Of a DNA stretch of 33,145 nt, positions 1 to 10,800 are shown piece by piece. Position 1 is the first letter of the stretch. Every line of letters starts with the position of its first letter. The notes beneath the pieces are model-generated. The model searched no databases and had not been told where the DNA came from. It saw only the letters and a list, made by a program, of their open reading frames with translations. Made by a program: the position numbers and the translations under genes. This DNA comes from a virus, in IMG/VR virus record IMGVR_UViG_3300009414_000041, positions 1-33,145 of that record. One strand, written 5' to 3'.

Positions 1-854
1 AAGAGTGGCTTAGAACTGCAAGAAACAAAACTCCTGAAGAAATACTAAATATTATAAGCGGATGGAAAAAAGAAAGAGGGGATAAACTTCCTGACACTAC
101 GACTGATATCGATGAGACTGAGAGAGGGGAACCCGGATATAGTATAGGATCATATTCATCTGCTCCTTGGTCGCCTATATACCAAGACTATCTAAGAAAG
201 AATTTTGGTGGTGGCAATCCTTTTATGAATCAGTTCGTGTCCCAGCAGGGATTAGCAGGAGATCCTTTAAGAAGGACAGCTTGGACTCAGTTCTTATTAC
301 AGGAAGCTGAAGATGATCCGTGGGCTGGAGATATTCAAGGGCAAACAATCACTTCAAGTGGGGCAACGCCGGGAAGGTTATTTGGTGGACTATCCGATAA
401 TCCTAATGCTAATCCTTATAGCGATTTTCTTGATGATTATAAACCCTTAGAAGGCGATGCTTTATTAAAAAAGATTAATGAAGTTGTAGGTTTCTTAGAA
501 ACTGGTGGCCCTACTAAAGATTTTGATTTTAATGAACAATATACTAACGAAGAATTAGCTGGATATAGATGGCAGCAACGGTTTGGGATGACAAGTCCTA
601 ATTCAGATCAGAACCAACAGGCACTGGCAGCTCTACCTATTATGCAAAAAACTCCTGTTACTTTACAGAATGAAACATCCTCTATATTAAAGAGGCTTCA
701 TGACCAATGGGTAGCTAATCCTAATACTGACCGTGACGAAGGTTGGCTACAGTATGTTGTCAGAAATAATTATTTTGGTATGATTGGGGATACAACTCAG
801 TATGCCACCCCGTCAATAGATGTTGGGGATACCGGAGACTATCTTACTTATTAA
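1..854 (+). CDS. Partial structural-type protein, 5' end outside window
   Basis: The first ATG in this frame is at 225, but the frame is open without a stop from base 3, adding 74 codons whose sequence looks protein-like. The true start therefore lies upstream of the window. The protein is rich in N, Q, W and Y with no membrane segment. It is paralogous to the next gene. Both have a short SP..xY..(W/Y)L segment followed by NPFM, then TNE(E/Q) with a nearby RFG, and both have a TP(V/M).L..ETS.IL(K/R)RL.DQW block near the C-terminus (around base 650-720 here). Function is unknown. Its place just before the giant protein and the head genes suggests a virion or assembly component. Confident as a gene, not as to role. 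Confidence 0.8.
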   Translation, partial: EWLRTARNKTPEEILNIISGWKKERGDKLPDTTTDIDETERGEPGYSIGSYSSAPWSPIYQDYLRKNFGGGNPFMNQFVSQQGLAGDPLRRTAWTQFLLQEAEDDPWAGDIQGQTITSSGATPGRLFGGLSDNPNANPYSDFLDDYKPLEGDALLKKINEVVGFLETGGPTKDFDFNEQYTNEELAGYRWQQRFGMTSPNSDQNQQALAALPIMQKTPVTLQNETSSILKRLHDQWVANPNTDRDEGWLQYVVRNNYFGMIGDTTQYATPSIDVGDTGDYLTY

Positions 855-866
855 AGGGAGAATGTT

Positions 867-1454
867 ATGACAACCATAGGGCAAAGTGCATATTCACCAA
901 TGGCAGCTACTTATCGTAATTGGCTGCAAACTCAAGCACTTGCTAATCCATTTATGGCACAGCAAGCACGATTCGGAGTAGACCCTGCACAGTTAGCATA
1001 CTGGAGCTTGGGTTTACAGAGTGAATCTGATTGGGCCCCCGGAACTAATCCATTTGCAGAGTTTCTAGGTGGTGACATTACAGGTCAAGCAACATGGAAC
1101 CCAGTGGGAATGTCTGCCGCTGATTGGGCAACTCGTGCAGGAAATGTGGGCACTACATTAGGGTTGAGTGGTCCTGATTTAACTAATGAACAAATATCTA
1201 TACAAGATAGATTTGGTGGAATAGGTGGTGATACGACTGCTCAACAAGCTATTCAAAATCAGGCAGCCTTGGTAAATCAGGCTGTCTTAGGTAGAACTCC
1301 TATGGCATTGCGTGGAGAAACTTCAAATATTCTACGAAGATTATTTGACCAGTGGTACGGACAGGAAGGCACTGATGAGAACGCTAGTTATCTTAACTGG
1401 GCAAGGACCGCACCGGGTGGAGTTTTTGCAAGATTTAATGTACCTACCACATAA
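867..1454 (+). CDS. Paralogue of the preceding gene, structural-type protein
   Basis: This 195-residue protein starts at an ATG with GGAG six bases upstream. It repeats the plan of its neighbour: N-terminal YSP..ATYRNWL and NPFM, central NPFAEFLGG, TNEQ followed by RFGG, and C-terminal TPMALRGETSNILRRLFDQW. The two genes therefore arose by tandem duplication and have diverged strongly. There is no signal peptide, membrane helix or catalytic motif. Its stop (TAA) overlaps the ATG of the next gene (TAATG), which suggests translational coupling. The family is not one I can name. A virion-associated role is inferred only from position between the missing left-hand packaging genes and the giant protein. 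Confidence 0.85.
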   Translation: MTTIGQSAYSPMAATYRNWLQTQALANPFMAQQARFGVDPAQLAYWSLGLQSESDWAPGTNPFAEFLGGDITGQATWNPVGMSAADWATRAGNVGTTLGLSGPDLTNEQISIQDRFGGIGGDTTAQQAIQNQAALVNQAVLGRTPMALRGETSNILRRLFDQWYGQEGTDENASYLNWARTAPGGVFARFNVPTT

Positions 1455-1813
1455 TGACACAAGAAAATCCTTATAACTATGCTGAAGGTGATGACTGGAC
1501 TACAGGAGAATACTTAAAACAAAATCCTGCTGCAGCTTACTATTCCTATGCCAATGATTGGGCTGGAACTGGAGGGCCAAGGCAGGAACAGTATTACCAG
1601 AATCAGTTCCAGAATATATATAACCAGTATCTGGGTTCTCTTGGTACTCAGTTGCGTGGTGGCACTATTCCTTCTACTGCAGAGGGAGAAAATACTTGGG
1701 CTGGATATCTCCAGAACTATGACTGGACAGATCAATATACATCCTTGTCTCCTCAAATGAGAGGAGATTTTGAGTCTATGTTTAATCCTAGAACCCGACA
1801 GATATACTTCTAA
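1454..1813 (+). CDS. Small Q/N/Y-rich protein of the same cluster
   Basis: A 119-residue protein, very rich in Q, N, Y and W (for example YYQNQFQNIYNQYLGSLGTQ in its middle). It begins and ends with TAATG junctions, so it is likely translated by coupling between the paralogous gene before it and the giant gene after it. Its composition and segments such as ENTWAGYL resemble the two upstream proteins, but I cannot align it to them convincingly by eye. It may be a shortened third member of the same family. No catalytic or membrane features are visible. Function unknown, probably acting with the giant protein. Confidence 0.8.
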   Translation: MTQENPYNYAEGDDWTTGEYLKQNPAAAYYSYANDWAGTGGPRQEQYYQNQFQNIYNQYLGSLGTQLRGGTIPSTAEGENTWAGYLQNYDWTDQYTSLSPQMRGDFESMFNPRTRQIYF

Positions 1814-4800
1814 TGGGACAAGACATAGGATTGCGTGAAAGAATCGCCAACATGCTCTCTGACGCTAGTCAGTCTGAGTGGGCTTCTTTTGCTATGCCGG
1901 GAACTGACACGGCTATTTCTGCAATCGGCTATGCAATTGAGCCGGATATCGGAAGCCCTTTTGAAAGACAACTTGATTCTCTTCAGACCCCTATAGATAG
2001 AGCGTTTAGTTTTGTAATTGATAAGCTCAAGGGTGGATCAGGAGTTGATACTCCTTTATCTCCAAGACAGCAGAATATCACTAATACTATTTTGTCTGAC
2101 ATAGGAATATCAGAAAACATTACAGAACCTATGTCTCTATCTGGTTCAGATCTTTCATATTGGTTTGAAAAATACGGACGAGCATCGCCGACATCTCCTG
2201 TATATAGTCAAGCTGATACAGTAGAAGTTATCTTAGATAATATGTCAGAAGCTAATAAACAGGCTCAAGCTCTATATGATCGTGGCTATCGTAAAATATC
2301 TTCAAGCGACCACTTTATATTAGATGGAGAAGATAAGACCGGAAGACCTATTAAAAAATATAGTGGCAATAAGGTAGAGCAATGGAGCAAGGTTTCGGGT
2401 GCTCCTAAAAATATTACTGTTATTCCAGATCCTATTAATATTGATGATAGTGGTTTTGAGACAGATAAATATATAAGAGAAAATAATTTAGATAGCAATA
2501 CCAATGAAGTTTATACAAATTCTGAATTTATAGGTATGGTTCAGAAGAGTGTCTTAGATGGAGCTGTTCCAACCAGCGTTCCAGAGATGGCATTGAAAGG
2601 CGGGGGGGAATTAGTTGCTGCTCTTGGAACTCTTGGACAATCTGCTATAGCTATAGAAGCTCAAGAAAACTATGGCATGATGAAAACAGACGGGTGGGAA
2701 GGAGCATTAAATGCAGTTACCTTTGCATTTCCTCCATTCACAGCTTTGTTTGGAGCCCCTGATGTATATGCAGGAGTTATATTTAAATCATTAACATCGG
2801 GTCCGGCAGGAAGATCATTATTTAAATCTAACTATAGGGCACTATATAACTGGGTTGCCAAAGAACCTGATTTGGATATTTCGACTATTACTCCAGATAT
2901 GGTTAATAAAAGAAAAATATTTCAGGATCAAGGCATTCCTGAAGATATGGTAGAACTAACTATGAATATGTGGACTAATGCCGGAGCAGCAAAAGGTAAT
3001 CCTAATCTGTTATTTGAGAACACTGCTGTCAGGGTTATTCCCGATATAGATCCTAAGAGTCCCGGTAGTTTTGCTATAGAGGCTACAAATAAACATTCTA
3101 ATCAATCTACTTACTTTAAGATTAGTCCTATTAATGCTGATATAGATAGAAGAGTTAGGCAGACTACTGAAGAATTTCTAGACTTTGTTGATAACTATTC
3201 AGAATCGATTGGTAGTAGGTTTCCTGATAACTTTGGAGGCTATAACCCTAAAGATAAAACCTTTAAGGTGGGGAGTAGGGATACTTCCGGTAACAGTCTT
3301 ATTAAAACTCTTTTTGTACCTCGAGGAAAAAGAGGACAGGGGGGACGAGGAGCTGAATTACCCATTAATGATCTGTTCGGAGAGTATTCAGGATTAAATG
3401 TAAGTCTTGAAGAGATGAAATGGATTGGACTTGAAGACTGGTTAACAACTAACTACAAACCTCAAAACAGAATTAAGATGACTGAGTTAAGAGAGTTTGT
3501 AGAAAAGAGCCGAATGAAATTAGTTATGTGGAAAGGGAATGACCACTTTGGAAGTCCTGAGTACGGAGCAGTTACTGCTGGTCCTAATCTTGGTAATAAT
3601 ACTGTTTTACTAACACAAATTGATATAGCTAATCTTCCTGACGACAGTACTATTAAACATATGTTTCATCCTTTCAGGGACTTAACTGAAGATATGGTAG
3701 AAGATGAAGATATAGAAGGATTACAAAGTTTATTCTCTACATTTAAAGGACATTACTCTGAGCAATTAACAATAGTTAGTAGAGACCCTGCAAGTACATT
3801 AAGTGAAGCAGAAGAGATAACTGATTTCTATAAGTTTATTCCTGAAGAAGTAATGACACCTACTATTACAGGCAAAACAAAAGTACCTATAACAGATAGA
3901 AATAATATATTTATGACTGCAAGGTACCAATCTAATGTTATATATGAAGATGGTGTTCCTAAAAACACTATGGAAATATTAGAGATACAGACTGATGTAT
4001 TAGATACGGATATTGGTAAGGATGCATTTAAAAAGAAAATGTCCGTTGACTTTAAGTCAGGAGATACCTTGCCGGGCAGATCTTTAACGTGGACTGGTAT
4101 GGGTGGAGCTAAGTGGAATTTTCAAGTGAATGGAGGGGATATAACTATTACTCCTCTTAATAATTCTGCTATGCAAAGAGGAGTAGACACTGCTCCATTT
4201 GAAACAATGTTAGGTAAGTTAGAGATGTTAAGTCAACGTAGTGGGGCATTAACAGTTAATGTTATAGATCATCCTTCGCAAGCTAAATTTCCTTTGATAG
4301 GAATTTCTTTTCCGAAAGAAACTATGCCTTGGGGTGATGTATCAAATATTGATATTGATCCAAAAGTAATTGATGAAATGCTTGAAGTTATCATAGAAGG
4401 TCGTCCCAGAGAGATTTTACCAAGAGATATACGTTGGTCTAAAGAACAATTATTAAATGGAGAATCTGGATTCCAAATTATTCCCAGACAACTTGGCGAT
4501 GATACAGTCTGGGATATTTATGATGGCCCAAAATTAGCGTCTGGTGAGAATGTTATAGCAGATACATTAGCTTCTGAAGATGATGCCGTATATACACTAT
4601 GGTCTATGCTAGATAGTATGCATAAAGACACAATACATAATAATGCTCCCCTTCCCCCTAATCTTATATTTGATAAAGGGTGGCATATGCCTATCTTAAG
4701 AGAAGGTTTTGTTCATGGAGCTATGTCTGGCAAGTCCTATATCACAATAGATAGTGCTGGCGGTGTGATGCAAAGCTATGGGGATGCTGCCCTTAAATAT

Positions 4801-7800
4801 TCTGGCACTAGATACGGCGAAGCCGTCGGAGAATTTAGAGCACAGATACTACCAACACGAATACAGAACTCGATAAAAGCTGTTAGAAGGGCTGTAGACG
4901 AGGGAGTAAATTCATGGAAAAAGAGCCCTAAAGAACCAACTATAGACGGCATGCCTATAAGAGAAATCCCTGAAGATTTTAGAGCTGGAGTTGAAGCTGA
5001 CCCCCAACTGGAATCTATGGGAATGAGGTTGGAACGCCAAACTCCTATAGAAGAAGTTCGTATTGATGATGTGCGTACCGAAGTGGCACTAGAAGCTGAA
5101 ACTGAAAGGGTAGCCGGACTTGCAAATGAGATGGAAAGACGAGGGGTAAAGATGACCCCTGATATTCGAGGAGAAATTGATGCATCACAAGATGCATTAG
5201 GGCAAGCTGGCAAAAGGGTAAATTCTTTATTATACGATGCTATTGCTAAAAGACATGGCGGTAAATCTATAACTAAGTTCGACACTATTTTAGATGATAG
5301 TAATACTAGAGAGATGGGATTCGCACTCGATGAACTTCTTGTAGATGATCCTCCTATGGGATCAACAAGAGCTAACCAGCTAATAGAGGATATTGAAAAT
5401 GAGGCTCAAGGCATATTAGATTCTGGGAAACCTAAAAATACAGGAACACTTATTAAAGGGGCCCAGAAGATTGTCGGAGATATTTTAAGGATGTCTGGAC
5501 ATTCTAGTCTAAAAAATGAACATGCAAAAATACTTATAGGAGCAAAATGGAAACCTACTGGTGTTATGGAAGTTACCCCAGAAGAGCTTATAAATCCTTT
5601 TGGGTTTACTGATGAACAACTACAAATTATTGGTCTTAATAAACCTCCCACAAATGCCTATTTTGATTTAAGAGGTGAGGGTCCAATTCACGAAAGAATT
5701 GAAAAGCTTTCTTGGATGTTGGGCTATGGTGATGAGCCCGGTGATATATATGAAAGCTTTGGATATAGATTAGGTTCTTATGTTTTCAGCGATCAAGAAG
5801 CTGACACACAGGCAGCAAAATTTCTTCAGAGAGCCATTGATAATCTTGATGATATTCCTTACAAGTTAGATGTTGAAGATAACGATATGGGTCGAGCATT
5901 ACTTAATGTATTTGATAATGTTACAGCTCAATCTGTAATAGATAAACTTGATGAGGGTTTTACTACAGCCGATGATGCCAGATCAGGTCTTCTAAATGAT
6001 GCTATATCTGCTTTAGATCAAGAAACTATTTCTGAATTATCAGAGGATGCGACATCTATTGGCCTTATAAGAACAGAATTAGAGACTGGACGTTACGCAC
6101 ATTTAGGATTAGTTCCTCCTAAAGTATTAAACAATTATGAAAGTGGACCATCTAGACCTATTCAACTTATGATGGAAAATGGTGATATAGAGATACGTCA
6201 AGGATTTAGCCATTCTGTTAAAAACCATCTTGAATTAGCAGGATTGGCTACGCATAATGTCCGATACAGTTCAAGTCAAGAAGATATTTTAGAAACAATT
6301 CTAGATGCTGCATTAGATGTTGCCCTTGAGAGTGGAACTATATCCAGTAAAAGCGACTTAATAGATCATCTTGGTATGAATCCACTGGCAAAATTATCTT
6401 TTGGAGAGACAGATAAGGGTAGATGGATACATTCTATTGATCTTAATAAAAGTATTGTTGACGATCAGGGTAATTACATTCCAGAACTAGGTTTAAAAGG
6501 TAAACCAAATAGTAAATTCCCCCATGCTCCTACTACATTAGGAGAAGCTATCCGTGTTGGATATATGAGACTGTACCAAACTACAGACGAACTACCAATA
6601 GGCGGTAGGATATTAGGATTTACAGATATATTTAGTGATGGTACTTACCTTGTAAGCCTTACTAAGTCTGCTGACTTTAGAACTGCCATACATGAGTACG
6701 GTCATGTACTAAGAAGAAACTTAACTAACGAGCAATTAAAAGTTGCTGGTGAGTTTTCAATGGGGCCAGAGGTATTTAACGCTTTAGATAATAAAAATAT
6801 CTGGACTAGAGAAGGGGAAGAGGCATTTGCTGATGCCTTTGAACTCTATGTTACTACTGGATATGCCAAGACTAGAGAACTTAAAAATGTATTTGAAGTA
6901 TTTAAAGATTGGCTTATTAAAACATACAGGTCTATTAGAGGTACAGAACTTGAAGAGAACCTAAGTCCTGAGTTAAAGGCAATGTTCGATGATCTGGCTC
7001 GACCTGTAACTCCATCTAATAGAAAGATTAAGAATAATGTTCTTGAACATGAAGAAGCTACAGCCAATGCTTTCTTTGGTAATAAGAATAAGACTGTCAG
7101 GATTCCAGAAGATCCTGATAGGTTATATAGAAAGGATCATACTACTGTTGATAGGTTAGCCCTTGAGCCCGATGAAGTTATTAGGAAAAGAGTAAGAGCA
7201 GTTAGGTCGGTAGGGAAGCTATTAGAAAAACATAATCTTACAAAGGTTCAATTGTTAAAGGCAGGATATGTAACTAAAACACGCATCACTGGTAGCACTG
7301 GAAGAGTGAGGACCGAATATCGTATTCATAAAAAAGATGTTGAATCTTATCTAAGACATGAAGATAGACCTAAACCAAGTATAGAAGCCACAGATCCTGC
7401 TATCATTAATCTGCCTAGCCATGATGCAAAACTTAGCTGGCATCAGAAGAGAGCTGTTGATTCTTTAGATCCTCCCAAGCCACAAGTTATTGATTCTAAA
7501 GCATACAGAGAAGCAGGAAAACCTACCTTCCTTGGTAATTACATATTAAAATACTTAGCTAAACATCCAAAGTCTTCTGTAGATAATATATATGGAGCTA
7601 TAGTAAAAGAGTCTCAATCAAAATCTTCAACTGCTTGGAAAAAACTTTCAAGGAAAGCTGAATTTTATAATAGGGGTCAAAGTAAGTTTGTTCATCCTTC
7701 AGACAGGCGACCTCAAGGGATTCCTAATAAAGCCAGAATAGAAAGAGAACTTACTAGAGTAACAGGGACACGAACTCCCGGTTATGTAAAGGGTCCGAAA

Positions 7801-10800
7801 TTTCTTTATGACCCTATTGGTCCTTATGTAGAAGTTGATGAAGATGGATTGTGGTCAGTTATGCCACAGGACCGACTGTATAAGATTGTCGATGACGAAG
7901 GGACACCGCCTAAAGGAATAGATGAAGCAGGGCAAGTTACTCCTCCCATTGAATCTTTATCTTCGTTACAGAATATAGAGAATGTTATTAGTGCTAACTT
8001 TATTGTTAATAACTATCGGAGATTAGCTCAGACTCCGGGCCTTAAACATATTATTAGTAGATTAAATCCTGCCAGTGCAGCAAATGATCCACTATCTAAA
8101 TCATTAATTGCACATGCCATGCTTAAAGAAGAGGGTAAACAGAAAGCAGAAATTGCTTTCACAAGATTATCTAGGCTGGGTTCTCAACGTAAAGTCTTTG
8201 GCGAACTAGACGATACAGGAAGAATTGCAGAAGGTCCACTTAGAGGTAAGAACGTAAATGATATACGTTCTAACTATTCAGAATATGAATCTTCTTTAAG
8301 TGAAGCTCAGAAAGAATGGGTTCAAATTGCTAATGCTATTGAAGATGCAAAACTGGCAATGTTTAGAGCAGAAGGTATAGACATTAATGAACTCGCTGTA
8401 ACAGAAGGTGGACATTACGCTGGTCGTAGATTAATGGGTCGTGTATTTGTTGATGGTGAGTATGTAGATATCGGAGTTGTAGCCGGGCCGGGCAGACCCG
8501 GAACAAGATCTGCTCAAGAAAAGGAAAGATATTTTGAGACTGCCGAAGAAGCTATAGAAGCTGGATATAGATATCTTGATGATGATGAAGCACTATTAAT
8601 GAACCTACAGGCTGCCTATAGAAGAGTAGCTGACAAGAGAGCAGTTGACCATATTGTTAACAATGTAGTTTCTACCAGAACAACTGGTGCTCCTGAAGAA
8701 TTAATACAAAGCAGAGGATTGGCTGGTAAACGATTAGCTGCTGCAAAAACACTAATAGAAGAAATACAGAGAGCTAAACGTGGTGGCCAAATAACAGCAC
8801 AGGCTCGCAAGTCTATTGAGAATATGCTACCTGAGATAGAGGGTATGCTTGGTGATACTGCTGCAATATCACTAGAGCAACTTATAAAAGCTGGACGTAT
8901 TGCAGAAGACCAACCTAGTACATTTGTACCGCAGAAAGGAATGATTAAGGCTCTCTTCCGAAGAGTTCAAGAATTAGAGCAGCAAATTGATGATATAACA
9001 GAAGCTGGCATGCAAGTACCTTCAGAGTTATATCAGAGATTAAATAAAATGAGAGGAGATCTAGGATTTCAAAAGCATATGGTTGCCGAAGCCTATGCAA
9101 ACTATAAAGCCTATGGAACCTTTGAGTACACATGGAGTAAATCAGCTACCAGTATTCTTGTAGCTGATAGGGTTGGAGCATTAGATGAAATACTAGAACT
9201 TGTTAGAGGCAAGCCTGTTATAGGAACTACTTCAGGTGGAAAGCAAACTACTTATTATCGTGGAGGTCTTGTCGATTCATTAAAAGCTGAGAAGGCAGAA
9301 ATAGATCTTGAGATTTCAAATCTTAGACTAGAACAACCAAAATTATTTGAAGGTAGCTTGGGTCAACAGGTTCCTGCCTTTGCCGGTAAATTCTTTACTA
9401 AGGATCAGCCTTTAAGTTTAAGAAAACCTGACGGATCTAAGATGCGTGGCATAGATGTTCAGAGAGCTATTGGTCAGGCAATGGTAGACAACAGGGAGTT
9501 TAGTGAGGCTTTAAATTCTATTAATACTGCTAACTCTATGTTTAGGTTCTTCCAATTAGCTGGTGACATGTCAGCATTCGGAATACAGCTTTTGTTCTTA
9601 TGGGGACAGACAGTTAGGAATCCACTATTTATGGCTAAAGCTATGAAGGGATTTGTCTCTGCATTTGTAGACCCAACATTCCATCAGAACTATATACATA
9701 ACCATAGGGAGCTTTTATCAAAACATCCCGGCATGATGATATCTACTGGAGGAACAGAGTTTACTGAATTTACTAGGTTAATGGCTAATGCTGGATTTGT
9801 AAGAACTAAACCAATAAGAGTTTCAAAAGAAGTATTAGAGAGAGTACCCGGTCTTCCACAGGCAGGAAGGACATATGTAGGACTTCTAAAGAGGGCACAG
9901 TCAGGATTTGAAACAGCATTAGATGTAGCTGGTATCGAAATGGCAAAGGCATTTGAAGGGCGATATTCTCATCATGCAGACGTACAGCAGATAGATGACT
10001 TTATTAATGAGTTTAGAGGGCTTGCTAATCCAGCTAGGCTGGGTGTTTCTACAAAACAAAGACAATTAGAAACTCTAGCTTTGCTCGCTCCAAGATATAA
10101 CAGGGCTATAGCAGCAATGTTAGGAGATGTCTTTAGTGGAAATATAAGAGGGAATGAAGCCAGAAAGACACTGGCTGCTGGTATAGGAAGTATTATGGCA
10201 ATGGCTGTTGCTATATCTTTTGCGAAAGGAGAAGATCCAGAAGAGGTAGCAGAACACTTTAATCCCACTAGCCCTATGTTTATGACTTGGAATGTAGGTG
10301 GAACTAATATTGGAGTTGGATCTAAAGTAAGATCTCTCATCAAGCTTGGAGGAGGAATCTATGCTACTGGATCAGGAGATGATCCTATAGATCTATTTAC
10401 TCTTAGCATGGACAATCCCGGTATACGATTCGTAAGAGGTAACGCATCTCCAGTTGTAGGATCTGCGATTGATATCCTTTCAGGAAGAACTTATATGGGA
10501 GACCCTGTATACGGTGGATCTCCTTGGGATATAAAGGGCCACATAATAAACTTTACTAAAGAAGAAATAGCTCCAAAGACGATGCCTATATGGGCACAGG
10601 CCGTAGTTCTTGAAGGTGGTAACCCTCAACAGAGAGCTATAAAGGGACTTGTTGAATTCGTTGGGGGCAGAGCATATCCACAAGGATCATTCCAAATGCT
10701 ACGGGGATACGCACAGGAACATGTAGGTATTGATTATGAAGACATGGAACCATTTGAGAGAAGAATATTAAGAGAATACCTCTCAGACGAGCTAGACCCT

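Noticed and set aside
4776-5285. Antisense open frame (169 codons) within the giant gene
   Set aside because: Shadow of the giant gene; low-complexity Ser/Pro composition typical of antisense frames.
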